Source of the DNA: an archaeon | Lineage (GTDB): Archaea > Asgardarchaeota > Hermodarchaeia > Hermodarchaeales > Hermodarchaeaceae | Length of the DNA stretch: 11,562 nt | Direction of reading: 5' to 3' | NCBI GenBank assembly: GCA_016550415.1 | Contig: JABXGU010000795.1 | Span: forward strand, 1 to 11,562 | Shown: piece by piece, positions 1 through 7,825 of the stretch | Layout: each line of letters opens with the position of its first letter | Numbering within the stretch: position 1 is the stretch's first letter | Program-made: the position numbers and the translations under genes | Notes under the pieces: model-generated | Told to the model about the DNA's origin: nothing | Seen by the model: only the letters and a program-made list of their open reading frames with translations | Databases searched by the model: none

Positions 1-2
1 CT

Positions 3-21
3 TGTCACAGAAGATGTGACA
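3..21. repeat. Perfect 7-bp inverted repeat upstream of cysS (possible operator)
   Basis: TGTCACA at 3-9 and its exact reverse complement TGTGACA at 15-21 flank a 5-base spacer. The right arm extended by CC (TGTGACACC, 15-23) recurs at 74-82, overlapping the likely cysS start codon. This arrangement fits a dimeric regulator site plus a half-site. The left edge of the window prevents telling whether the repeat is instead the tail of an upstream gene. The repeat is seen directly; the operator role is inference. Confidence 0.4.
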
Positions 22-60
22 CCAATAAATAAATTGCCAAGAGTAAATCATAATGCAGAT

Positions 61-66
61 GGAGGG
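61..66 (+). promoter_or_regulatory. Shine-Dalgarno site deciding the cysS start
   Basis: GGAGGG lies 8 bases before GTG at 75. It would overlap the first base of the other in-frame GTG at 66, which therefore has no usable SD. This favours translation from 75. Confidence 0.6.
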
Positions 67-74
67 TGGAAACT

Positions 75-1583
75 GTGACACCGAGAGAAGGCCGTCGAAA
101 AATCAAAAGGCAGAAGAGGAAATCAACGTCGACACCTCCACCTTTGGAAATATACAACAGTCTAACCAAGAAGAAGGAGGTCTTCACCTCCATCAAACAA
201 GGAATTGTGCGGATGTATACTTGTGGACTTACTGTTAACAACTTGATGCATATTGGTCATGCACGCTGCTACATCTTCTGGGATGTCGTTGAGCGCTTCC
301 TCCGATACCTGGGATACCAGGTGAAACATGTTTCAAATGTGACCGACATCAGCATAGATGACCGACTTCTCAAGCGCATCAAAGAAACAGGAGAAAGCTT
401 CCAACAACTAATCATACGCCACACAAGGGACTACTTTGCAGACCGCAAAAGCCTAGGCATCGCAGACCCAATGACCTATTCACTTGCCACCCAACACATC
501 CATGAGATGATTGAATTCATAGAACGTCTCATCGATAGTAATCATGCCTACATCACAGAGGACGGAGTTTACTTCCGCATCAGCACATTTCCAAATTATG
601 GGAAACTTGCAGGCATAAGCCCAGAAGCATTACGGGAAGGAGCCAGCGGTCGCATCGACAAGGATGAATATGATAAGGAAAGTGTTGGAGATTTCGTCCT
701 ATGGAAGACTGCTAAACCAGGAGAACCATATTGGTACTCACCATGGGGAAAGGGTCGACCAGGTTGGCATATCGAATGCTCTGCCATGGCAATGAAATAT
801 TTGGGTGAGTCTCTGGATATTTCAGGAGGCGGCGAAGATAACATCTTTCCTCACCATGAAAACACTATTGCCCAGAGCGAAACAGCAAATAGGAAAACCT
901 TTGTCAGATACTGGATTCATGTCCGTCATCTTTCCCTCAATGGCGAACGAATGTCTAAATCAACTGGCAATTTCATCACCGTCCGCGATGCTGTAGCAAA
1001 ATATGGTGCCGCCAACGTTCGGTTACTCCTTTTATCTACTCATTATCGCAAACCCATGGATTTCAATGCCATCGACCTGAACCGAGTGAAAAAGAAGCTA
1101 GGACGACTCCAACACACAATAAGCCTCCTAAGAGCAGCCCAACAAACCCAAAAAACCTCGTATCCTGAGGATCAAGCACTTAGCCAAGAACTTGCAGAAA
1201 TGAAACAACAATTCCAAAAAGCACTCAGCAATGATTTCAACACTGCACTCGCCATCAGCCATCTCAACCGTTATATTTCCAGAATCCAGCAGCATCTCCA
1301 ACCCACCCCTCGAATAGGAAAGCAGCTTGCCAATAAGATTCTCGACACACTCCAGCAAATCGGCACCATACTATTCGGTGACTTATACACTCAACAAGTC
1401 TCAAACACTCCCCAAGCAGACATTTCCCCCTTGGTTACATTCCTACTAAGAGAACGTGAACGATTACGCCAAAATAAGCAGTTCAACCAAGCAGATTCAA
1501 TTCGAACAGCCTTAAAGAAGATGGGAATCGAAATCGCGGATACAGCCACTGGACCATTATGGTGGCACAAACCTTCAGTGTGA
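75..1583 (+). CDS. cysS: Cysteinyl-tRNA synthetase
   Basis: Class I aminoacyl-tRNA synthetase that charges tRNA-Cys with cysteine in the cytoplasm. From the GTG at 75 it is 502 aa; an upstream in-frame GTG at 66 would add three residues, but the SD fits 75. The Rossmann active site is clear: YTCG (Cys50), HIGH at 59-62, GWHIECS (Cys235), FPHHEN (His260), and a KMSKS variant RMSKS at 292-296. The C-terminal anticodon-binding helices end in the usual DG/TGPLWW-type tail. The N-terminus has a basic extension of about 25 residues before the LEIYNSL start of the domain. Three oddities stand out: the DIHGGG His is Ser250, the residue at the fourth zinc-ligand position (Glu238 in E. coli) is Thr264, and the NxTDIDD motif carries a two-residue insertion. 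Identity as CysRS is secure; full activity is not proven. Confidence 0.95.
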   Translation: MTPREGRRKIKRQKRKSTSTPPPLEIYNSLTKKKEVFTSIKQGIVRMYTCGLTVNNLMHIGHARCYIFWDVVERFLRYLGYQVKHVSNVTDISIDDRLLKRIKETGESFQQLIIRHTRDYFADRKSLGIADPMTYSLATQHIHEMIEFIERLIDSNHAYITEDGVYFRISTFPNYGKLAGISPEALREGASGRIDKDEYDKESVGDFVLWKTAKPGEPYWYSPWGKGRPGWHIECSAMAMKYLGESLDISGGGEDNIFPHHENTIAQSETANRKTFVRYWIHVRHLSLNGERMSKSTGNFITVRDAVAKYGAANVRLLLLSTHYRKPMDFNAIDLNRVKKKLGRLQHTISLLRAAQQTQKTSYPEDQALSQELAEMKQQFQKALSNDFNTALAISHLNRYISRIQQHLQPTPRIGKQLANKILDTLQQIGTILFGDLYTQQVSNTPQADISPLVTFLLRERERLRQNKQFNQADSIRTALKKMGIEIADTATGPLWWHKPSV

Positions 1584-1659
1584 AAGATTCGAACAGAGTG
1601 AAGACAAGATTCTCCTAGACACCCCTCGGAGATTTCAACTTGAAAAAAAGAAGGAGAGT

Positions 1660-1692
1660 ACGCCCATTTCGAATGGGCGTGTTATGGTTTTT
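1660..1692. terminator. Bidirectional hairpin terminator between cysS and nuoN
   Basis: A perfect 9-bp stem (ACGCCCATT at 1660-1668, AATGGGCGT at 1672-1680) with a 3-base TCG loop lies between two convergent genes. On the plus strand it is followed by five T at 1688-1692. On the minus strand it is followed by a pyrimidine-rich tract that includes a run of seven T (complement of 1643-1649). It could end both the cysS and the nuoJ-N transcripts. Archaeal termination mainly uses T-tracts, so the hairpin's contribution is uncertain. Confidence 0.6.
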
Positions 1693-1696
1693 GTAT

Positions 1697-3238
1697 CTAA
1701 CCAAGGACTGCCATGGCTGCAAGATTTGCTACAGTTAGGAAGAAGTGTGGGAATAGACCTATGCCTACGATGAAGATAGTCATCATCACGATTGAAAATA
1801 GCATGAGAGGAGAGGCTTCCTTGACTTGGGCGGCTTCAGGATTGGGTTCAGAAAAGACGAGAATTTGGATGACACGGAGATAGTATGCAACACTGAAAGC
1901 ACTATTCAGAACTAGCATAGCAGTCGCTAAGTAGGCGCCTGCTAGGATAGAACCCCAGATTATGAAGAACTTGCTGTAAAAACCAATGAGGGGTGGAACG
2001 CCTGCAAGGGATAAAGCGCCGAGAGTGAAGCAGATCATTGTGATTGGCATACGACGACCAACACCTCTCAGCTCATCTAGATCTCGAGTATGAAGTGAAT
2101 GGAGGAAGACGCCGGAGCAGAGGAAGAGCATGCCCTTTGACAACATGTGTGCCACCATATGAAACAGCGAACCTGTAACACTGTAATAATTTGCTGCTGT
2201 GGTGGTGAAATCGAGTGGCATCATGGCTATAGAGAAGCCAAAAATGATGTATCCAACGTTGACGATACTAGAGTAAGCGAGTAAGCGTTTGATATCCTTT
2301 TGTGTTAATGCCATGAGGTTGCCATATAACATGGTGAAGAGGGCAAACCAGCTAAGGAAATAGCCGTAATTGACGTATACTGTAGGATCGAAGAAGAGGA
2401 GAAATGTGCGCAGTATTGCATAGCTCCCGTTCATGATGACTACGCCACTTAGCATAGCGCTAATTCCACTGGGAGCAGCAGGGTGAGCATCAGGAAGCCA
2501 GGTTGCCAAGGGTGCAATGGCAGCCTTCACTCCAAACCCTATGAGTAACCCAACGATTGTGAAGGTGACTAAACTTTGGACTGCAATTGAGCTGGGAAGG
2601 GCAGCAATGGCTGTGCCAATCTCTGTCAGATTAACTGTACCTGTCATTCCGTAGAGGAGGGACATTGTGAATAGTATCAGAGTTGAGCCCACTGCGCTAA
2701 GTAGGAAGTATTTAATGCCAGCTTCTAGAGGTTCTTCTTCATCTTTGCGGAAGGCAACCAGTGCATAGCTGCTTAATGACATTGCTTCCCAGAAGATGAA
2801 GAGGGTGAAGAGGTCTCCTGAATATACAACCCCAATCATTCCGCCTACAAGAGTGAGCAGGAGAGCATAGTAGAGTGAGAGTCCACTGTCCTTCTCCATG
2901 TACTTGATAGAATAGATGGCGACAAAGAAACCTAGGAATGCAAACATCATGCTCATCAAGATTGATAGCATGTCTATGCGAATTAGAGTTGCACCAGAGC
3001 CTGCCAAGTACTGGATATCAAGCCAAGGATCCACACCAAAGCCATAGAGGTTAAGGATGGCGTAAAAGTCCAAGATGATGGCAACAATAGATAAGAACAA
3101 GAATACTGAGGCGATTATACCCATCTCTTTCTTGGGTCTATCATTGAACGCTTTACCGATGAGAGCGATTAGGAATGCACCGGCAAAGGGAAGCACAAGG
3201 GGAAGCAGTTGAATCCATTCTGTGATACCGATAGTCAA
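1697..3238 (-). CDS. nuoN: Antiporter-like proton/ion pump subunit N (NuoN position, MrpD/MbhH-like motifs)
   Basis: A 513-aa polytopic membrane protein of the NuoL/M/N-Mrp antiporter family, forming one ion-translocating module of a complex I-like membrane arm. Key charged residues are present: Glu151 in FIFWE (TM5), Lys238 in GFGVKAAIAP (TM7), Lys368 in MLSKGMLF and Lys423 in GFYSKFF (TM12). The segments SYALVAF, KYFLLSAVGST, LLYGMTGT and WLPDAHPAAPSGISAMLSG resemble MrpD/MbhH more than bacterial NuoN, which normally has a WTPDVYEGAPTP-like loop. It starts at TTG, supported by GGAGGT at 3248-3253 with a 9-base spacer. It is the last gene of the J-J'-K-L-M-N operon, 16 bases after nuoM, and ends just before a hairpin terminator. 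Family assignment is firm; the Mrp-like affinity is judged by eye. Confidence 0.9.
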   Translation of the reverse strand: MTIGITEWIQLLPLVLPFAGAFLIALIGKAFNDRPKKEMGIIASVFLFLSIVAIILDFYAILNLYGFGVDPWLDIQYLAGSGATLIRIDMLSILMSMMFAFLGFFVAIYSIKYMEKDSGLSLYYALLLTLVGGMIGVVYSGDLFTLFIFWEAMSLSSYALVAFRKDEEEPLEAGIKYFLLSAVGSTLILFTMSLLYGMTGTVNLTEIGTAIAALPSSIAVQSLVTFTIVGLLIGFGVKAAIAPLATWLPDAHPAAPSGISAMLSGVVIMNGSYAILRTFLLFFDPTVYVNYGYFLSWFALFTMLYGNLMALTQKDIKRLLAYSSIVNVGYIIFGFSIAMMPLDFTTTAANYYSVTGSLFHMVAHMLSKGMLFLCSGVFLHSLHTRDLDELRGVGRRMPITMICFTLGALSLAGVPPLIGFYSKFFIIWGSILAGAYLATAMLVLNSAFSVAYYLRVIQILVFSEPNPEAAQVKEASPLMLFSIVMMTIFIVGIGLFPHFFLTVANLAAMAVLG

Positions 3239-3247
3239 CTCTACTCA

Positions 3248-3253
3248 ACCTCC
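3248..3253 (-). promoter_or_regulatory. Shine-Dalgarno site supporting the TTG start of nuoN
   Basis: On the minus strand GGAGGT lies 9 bases before TTG at 3238, immediately after the nuoM stop codon. No in-frame ATG occurs in the first 38 codons, so the SD is the main evidence for this non-ATG start. Confidence 0.6.
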
Positions 3254-3254
3254 A

Positions 3255-4787
3255 TTAAGGAACCAAGGATGATATTGCTGTGAAGAGGGTATTAGCCACA
3301 AAGCCTGGCCAGAACCCGATGACGACGATAATCGCCGCCAAGATTAACATGGGTGCGCGAACCGTCCAAGGTGTATCCTTCACCACCTCCATTTCAGCAG
3401 AGGTGGGACCAAAGAAGACTCGCTTTATGAACCACAGTACATACGCTGCAGTAAGAGCCGTTGAGCATACTGCAAACATCACCATAAGAACACTACCCGC
3501 TAAGGCACCGCCTGCAAAGATTATCCATTCTGAGGCAAAGCCTGCAAGGGGTGGAGTTCCTGCAATGCTTAGTGCCGCAATTAGGGCAATTGTGGCAGTC
3601 CATGGCATCTTTCGACCTAACCCACCCATGGCAGTGATGTCACGTCCCCGCTCATGACCTATTTGTAACATGAGTGCTCCTGCGGTCATAAACAAGAGAC
3701 CTTTACCAAGGGCATGGGTAAAGATATGGAATGTAGCACCAGTGATACCATATAACTGGAAACTACCAAGACCAAAGAAGATGTATCCCATCTGGCTAAT
3801 TGAGGAATAGGCGAAGAGCCGCTTTGTATCTTTTTGAGCTAATGCCATGAGACCACCATAAATCATTGTAATGACGCCAAGGGCCATGATTATGAAGGAA
3901 TATGAGCTGAAGGCGTCACCCATGAAGGTGATTAGAATACGTACGATGGCATAGGCTGCTGTTTCAATCATGACACCAGATAAGATGACGCTGATGGGCG
4001 TGGGAGCCTCTGCGTGGGCATCGGGAAGCCATGTGTGGATTGGGAAAATAGCCATTTTAACAGCGAAGCCCAGCATGAAGAGAACCACTAAGATTTTGAC
4101 TATATTTAGTAGGGCAGGATTAGCCATTGCAGCTGTAAGATTGATTGCTGTGACTGTAGGAAGGGTCATATTCAAAGTTGGTGTAGCTGAAAGAGACCAA
4201 ACGCCAGCAATACCTAGGATGATACAGACAGCGCCAACATGAGTGAATAGGAAATATTTGAAGGCGATGGTGACTGATTTGGGTTTTGTGCCCCATTGGG
4301 CGATGAGGAAGTAGCTTGGGATTAGCATTAGTTCCCAGAAAATGTAGAAGGCAAGCAGGTTAGTTGCTAATACTACACCTAGTATGCCTGCATTGTAGAG
4401 GAGCAAGAGTGCATAGTATTTGCCTTGACCGTTTTCCTTACCCATGTACCCAATGGAGTAGCAGGTAGCAGCTGTAGTTAGTATTAGTACAATTGCTGCA
4501 ATTGGAAGGCTCAAATTATCGATAAGTAGTCCAAAGGAGAAAATGACAGAGGGTGTACCTGTTAAGATGAGTTGGGGATCAAACCAGGCAAGGATTTCAT
4601 AACCAGGGTATGTCCCTAAATATGCAAAGTCAAACCAAGCTAGAGCAAAAGAGACTAGGCTAGCCAGCATGACTAAGAGGGCAAAGAATCCAGCTTGGCG
4701 ACCGTTTCTTCGTCCAATAAGCCATGCGATTGGTGCACCGATAACCATGCACGCGATTGAAAAGGTTAGATAATTGAATAGCGCCAT
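3255..4787 (-). CDS. nuoM: Complex I-like antiporter subunit M
   Basis: A 510-aa polytopic membrane protein of the NuoM/FpoM family, the middle ion-pumping module of the membrane arm. Functional residues are visible: Glu152 in FYIFWE (TM5), Lys244 in GFAVKMAIFP (TM7), the WLPDAHAEAPTPISV loop, Lys362 in ALGKGLLF and Glu420 in GFASEW. The last is a glutamate where L and N carry lysine, a NuoM hallmark. LMALAQKDTKRLFAYSSISQ is the conserved loop and helix around residues 313-332. The start is ATG with a near-perfect SD (GAGGTGA, six bases upstream). It lies 11 bases downstream of nuoL and 16 bases upstream of nuoN, so the three are surely cotranscribed. Length is normal for the family. Confidence 0.95.
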   Translation of the reverse strand: MALFNYLTFSIACMVIGAPIAWLIGRRNGRQAGFFALLVMLASLVSFALAWFDFAYLGTYPGYEILAWFDPQLILTGTPSVIFSFGLLIDNLSLPIAAIVLILTTAATCYSIGYMGKENGQGKYYALLLLYNAGILGVVLATNLLAFYIFWELMLIPSYFLIAQWGTKPKSVTIAFKYFLFTHVGAVCIILGIAGVWSLSATPTLNMTLPTVTAINLTAAMANPALLNIVKILVVLFMLGFAVKMAIFPIHTWLPDAHAEAPTPISVILSGVMIETAAYAIVRILITFMGDAFSSYSFIIMALGVITMIYGGLMALAQKDTKRLFAYSSISQMGYIFFGLGSFQLYGITGATFHIFTHALGKGLLFMTAGALMLQIGHERGRDITAMGGLGRKMPWTATIALIAALSIAGTPPLAGFASEWIIFAGGALAGSVLMVMFAVCSTALTAAYVLWFIKRVFFGPTSAEMEVVKDTPWTVRAPMLILAAIIVVIGFWPGFVANTLFTAISSLVP

Positions 4788-4798
4788 GTTCTGTCACC

Positions 4799-6925
4799 TC
4801 AGGGTATGGGAAGTAGTGGAGCTAGCAACCCTCCTCCGAAGAGGAGGAGGATTAGCATAATCAGCGTGCTAAGGAGCAGCAGAATCATGTTCCAGCTGTG
4901 CACGCCTGTTTGTATCCTGCGGAAGAACCGGCTTAGATCCCTTGAAGCGTCTGCCAGCAGGTAGTTGAACCGGTCGATTATACCTACCTCAACGTGTTTG
5001 TACAGTTCTTTGGATAATCTATTTGTGCCATCGATGAAAATCTTGTAGAGGGCACGATTATAGTACCAACGATTGTAGAGGAAGGCGTAAATGCCATGGA
5101 GAAATCCACGTTCACCAACCAAACTTTTGGCATCCCAACTGCGTCGAATATAGAAGAAGTAGCCGGGGATTCCTCCGAGTAATAATATACCAATTGTGAT
5201 TAGGAAGGTTGGAGAAGTGAAGGTGTGAATAAATGTGTGAATGTAGAGTGCCGGGATTGTGTCTAGAGTCGCAGTTGCATGGTAGATAGTGTTCCATTGA
5301 CCGAAGAAGAAAACATAGAGGAAGGGTTGAAGGAAGCCAAAGATCAGAGTCGTAAGGGCAAGGATAGCAAGTGGGATCCACATGACTGGTGGTGCTTCAC
5401 GCACTTCGTGCTCACTCTCTAAGGCAATTACATGCTTACTAGGTTCACCCATGAAGGTGAGACCAATCATACGGAGACTGTAAAAGAATGTCATGGCTCC
5501 TGTGATAGCTGCGGCTGCGAAGAGAATGTAACCAATCATTACACCATGCACAACTAGCTCCCAAGCGGATGTGAAGACAACCTCTTTACTCCAGAAGCCT
5601 GCGAAGGGGGGTACACCGCTAAGGCTGAGAGCACCAAAAAGCATGCAAATAAAAGTTATTGGCATTTTGCTCCGTAGCCCACCCATGTCGAACATGTCTT
5701 TACTGTGAACAGCATGAAGTACTGCCCCAGCTGAGAGAAATAGGAGGGCTTTGAAAACAGCATGGGTTGCTAGATGGAAGTTGGCAGCAAAATATCCTTC
5801 CACGCCATGGGCGGTTATAGCAAATAATCCCAGGGCAAGGAACATGTAGCCTAGCTGACTAATGGTGCTGTAGGCCAGGACTTTCTTCAATTCTCGGGAG
5901 ACTATGGCCATGGTTGCAGCAAGGAAGGCTGTGAAGGCACCTATGCATGCTACGATGAGAAAGAAGTTTTGAAGCACCAATTCGAGTAGTGGAGATGCAA
6001 CTGTTAGATATGCTTGAACCAAAATTGGCATCATCCGAGCAACCAAGTATACACCAGCTTTTACCATGGCAGCAGCATGAATAAGAGCAGATACTGTGGA
6101 CGGCCCAGCCATTGCTTCCGGCAACCAGATATGTAATGGAAACTGGGCACTTTTACCAATTGGACCTAGAAAGAAGAGGAAGAGAACTGTGAGGAGCAAG
6201 CCACCATTTAGGATAGAAACCATATTAGAAAGCCAAGTGAAATCAGACAATAGAGTTTGATAGTTGAAAGTGGGAGTTCCTGCAGAGGCGGTGAAGAAGA
6301 AGATGAAGATAATTGAGATGAGAAGACCCACATCACCAACGCGGGTAACAATGAAGGCTTTCATACCACAATGAGAGTTGTAATCACCTTCGGAGATTTC
6401 ACCTAGTTGGTCGTCATGTATCATTTCGGGTTTGTTATACCAAAAACCGATTAGGGCATAGGAGCAAAGACCTACAATCTCCCATCCTATGAAGGTTTGC
6501 AGTAGATTATTGGCCATGACCAAGAGGGTCATGCCACCAATGAAGAATTGCATGAAGAACCAGTAACGAGTTAGTGACGTATCACCATTCATGTACCCTA
6601 GGCTATAAACAAGGATGAGTAAGCCTACACCTGTGGCAACACACGCCATGAATACTGAAAGTGGATCGATGAGCATACCGAATTCGAGTGTGGGCAACCC
6701 AGGAATATTGAGCCACACAAAAGTTTCTTCACTCCAAGCGGTGCCTGTAAAAGCTAAGCCACTCATGATATCAGTAATCATGGAGAAGGCAAAGACAGCA
6801 CCTAGTAGCCCCATCAGGACAGCAGCATAGTCCCGAAGCTTAGGATGTATCTTTGCGAATAATGGAGTCAGGATTGCCCCGATAACAGGGAAGCCCCAAC
6901 AGAGCCAAGCAGCATATGGTAGCAT
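4799..6925 (-). CDS. nuoL: Complex I-like antiporter subunit L with lateral helix
   Basis: A 708-aa membrane protein of the NuoL/FpoL family, the distal ion-pumping module. Conserved residues: Glu149 in TFIGWE, Lys258 in GPIGKSAQFPLH, Lys289 in AAAMVKAG, Lys392 in HAVFKALLF and Lys447 in GFWSKE. The VSRELKKVLAYSTISQLGY block is at about 342-360. The roughly 200-residue C-terminal region after the core ends in a long amphipathic stretch rich in charged residues (about 625-675) and a final hydrophobic helix. This is the expected lateral helix plus TM16 that clamps the neighbouring antiporter subunits. That tail, together with the AMAGPSTVSALIHAA loop, makes this an L rather than an M or N type. 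A GGAG SD lies 12 bases before the ATG. It follows nuoK by 22 bases and precedes nuoM by 11. Confidence 0.95.
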   Translation of the reverse strand: MLPYAAWLCWGFPVIGAILTPLFAKIHPKLRDYAAVLMGLLGAVFAFSMITDIMSGLAFTGTAWSEETFVWLNIPGLPTLEFGMLIDPLSVFMACVATGVGLLILVYSLGYMNGDTSLTRYWFFMQFFIGGMTLLVMANNLLQTFIGWEIVGLCSYALIGFWYNKPEMIHDDQLGEISEGDYNSHCGMKAFIVTRVGDVGLLISIIFIFFFTASAGTPTFNYQTLLSDFTWLSNMVSILNGGLLLTVLFLFFLGPIGKSAQFPLHIWLPEAMAGPSTVSALIHAAAMVKAGVYLVARMMPILVQAYLTVASPLLELVLQNFFLIVACIGAFTAFLAATMAIVSRELKKVLAYSTISQLGYMFLALGLFAITAHGVEGYFAANFHLATHAVFKALLFLSAGAVLHAVHSKDMFDMGGLRSKMPITFICMLFGALSLSGVPPFAGFWSKEVVFTSAWELVVHGVMIGYILFAAAAITGAMTFFYSLRMIGLTFMGEPSKHVIALESEHEVREAPPVMWIPLAILALTTLIFGFLQPFLYVFFFGQWNTIYHATATLDTIPALYIHTFIHTFTSPTFLITIGILLLGGIPGYFFYIRRSWDAKSLVGERGFLHGIYAFLYNRWYYNRALYKIFIDGTNRLSKELYKHVEVGIIDRFNYLLADASRDLSRFFRRIQTGVHSWNMILLLLSTLIMLILLLFGGGLLAPLLPIP

Positions 6926-6947
6926 CTTTATCTTTCACTCCAGAGAT

Positions 6948-7274
6948 TTAATGGCGTAGTTTGTTGAGTTTGCGGATGTCCAGCGTTCCGAATTTATTGT
7001 AAGCACGAATGATGAATGCTAAGCCAACCGCAATGACGCCGCCCCCAATGCAGATGCTGATGATGACAATTGCCTGAGCCAGGGGATCCACAGAAGAAGT
7101 TGGCCAGGCTGCGGCGAAGCTTATGAAGTTGAGGTGCGCACCATCAAGCAAGAGTTCGAGGGCGATGATAAACTTAATCATGTTCCGTTTTGTTGCCATG
7201 GCATAAAGACCAATAGCATAGAGGAACACTGCGAGAATCAGAAGGTAGGTGATGGGAATGTCAAACGGTATCAT
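6948..7274 (-). CDS. nuoK: Complex I-like membrane subunit K (NuoK/MrpC-type)
   Basis: A 108-aa, three-helix membrane protein of the NuoK/MrpC family, which carries part of the proton path near the quinone-side (E-channel) module. Glu40 in the ALELLLDGAHLNF helix matches Glu36 of E. coli NuoK. The second conserved glutamate (E. coli Glu72, in AAAEASIGLAL) is missing: the aligned segment reads GGGVIAVGLAF with Val79. The preceding DPLAQAIVI stretch (62-70) resembles the DPLPQALVL motif of MrpC-type subunits. I chose ATG at 7274 over the GTG at 7283 because AAGGAG is spaced 8 bases from this ATG but abuts the GTG. The N-terminus MIPF also fits the family. It sits between J' and L in the standard order. 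Confidence 0.88.
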   Translation of the reverse strand: MIPFDIPITYLLILAVFLYAIGLYAMATKRNMIKFIIALELLLDGAHLNFISFAAAWPTSSVDPLAQAIVIISICIGGGVIAVGLAFIIRAYNKFGTLDIRKLNKLRH

Positions 7275-7279
7275 TTTTT

Positions 7280-7552
7280 TCACTCCTTCTTCACTTCATA
7301 GAAGAAAACAGAGGCTGCAAGAGCCGCTACAAAGATAAAGGCGGCTTGGACTATCATGTCAATTCCACGTTGCCCCCAGAGCATATTACTGAGTCCACTA
7401 ATTAGTCCGCCAATACCTGCGGTCAAATAGTCAATTAGACGGGTGGGTTCGGCGACAGAAATGGCAGAATCAGTAAATACAGCATAGAGCAGATACCCGA
7501 CTACAACTAGAAGAAGAGCGGTAAGGACAGCGCCTATGATTTTAATTTTCAT
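7280..7552 (-). CDS. Small membrane subunit J' (C-terminal half of NuoJ position; MbhE/MrpA-C-like)
   Basis: A 90-aa protein with two predicted membrane helices (about 4-26 and 66-84) and a loop between them. It takes the place of the C-terminal half of NuoJ, right after the N-half and before K. The second helix reads WGQRGIDMIVQAAFIFVAALA. This resembles the RxxDTLGE-type end of MrpA/MbhE subunits (Arg62 and Asp65 kept, Gln69 where Glu is usual) rather than the tail of bacterial NuoJ. The start ATG overlaps the upstream stop as ATGA, and GGAGG lies about 10 bases before it. The next gene begins at or just past its stop, so translation is probably coupled. Membership in the complex is well supported by context; the exact subunit equivalence is inference. 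Confidence 0.75.
   Translation of the reverse strand: MKIKIIGAVLTALLLVVVGYLLYAVFTDSAISVAEPTRLIDYLTAGIGGLISGLSNMLWGQRGIDMIVQAAFIFVAALAASVFFYEVKKE
7283..7288 (-). promoter_or_regulatory. Shine-Dalgarno site deciding the nuoK start
   Basis: AAGGAG on the minus strand lies 8 bases before ATG at 7274 and directly abuts the GTG at 7283, so the ATG is the likely start. Confidence 0.6.
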
Positions 7553-7818
7553 GTTACTTCTTCCTCCTCTGGTTCACCAGTTCCTCTGCGTGTTGTCAGG
7601 GCAATAGCAGCCACTAACAGAATAGTTACAGCTCCAGCATAGATGGCTAATTGGAAGAATGCAACCCATGGTGCAAAAAGCAGGAGATAGATCATCCCCA
7701 AGGAAACACCAGCCCCTGCAAGATACAAGGCTGCATGAAGCAGATCCTTAGCCTCTACAGAGAGTAAGGCAAATATCGCCACAATAATGATTAAACCAAC
7801 CATAAGGAAGTATGACAT
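7549..7818 (-). CDS. nuoJ: NuoJ N-terminal half-like membrane subunit
   Basis: An 89-aa protein with three predicted membrane helices, matching only the first half of NuoJ. AKDLLHAALYLAGAGVSLG (23-41) and QLAIYAGAVTILL (56-68) correspond to NuoJ TM2 and TM3, including the YxGAVxxL motif beside the pi-bulge helix. LLFAPWVAFFQ also recalls DUF4040/MbhD-type subunits. The acidic tail GEPEEEEVT is short and soluble. I chose ATG at 7818 because TGAGGT is 8 bases upstream and a TATA-like element places the transcript start near 7841. A GTG at 7836 would give 95 aa with a weaker SD. It is the first gene of the minus-strand operon. A J subunit split in two is known in some archaeal Fpo/Nuo-like clusters, so this need not be a frameshift. 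Confidence 0.8.
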   Translation of the reverse strand: MSYFLMVGLIIIVAIFALLSVEAKDLLHAALYLAGAGVSLGMIYLLLFAPWVAFFQLAIYAGAVTILLVAAIALTTRRGTGEPEEEEVT

Positions 7819-7825
7819 AATAGGA

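Noticed and set aside
53..238. Short frame overlapping the start of cysS.
   Set aside because: It lies in another frame over the conserved CysRS N-terminus and has no domain.
1586..1600. Sequence resembling a tRNA T-loop (GATTCGAAC) after cysS.
   Set aside because: No pairing bases on either side, no acceptor or anticodon arms; ATTCGAACAG also occurs inside cysS at 1499-1508.
3280..4242. Open frames on the plus strand opposite nuoM (3280-3657 and 3970-4242).
   Set aside because: They are antisense to a clear, fully conserved nuoM; their products have no recognisable domains and no SD sites.
4984..5381. Short minus-strand frames inside nuoL.
   Set aside because: Out-of-frame with the conserved NuoL sequence; products look random.
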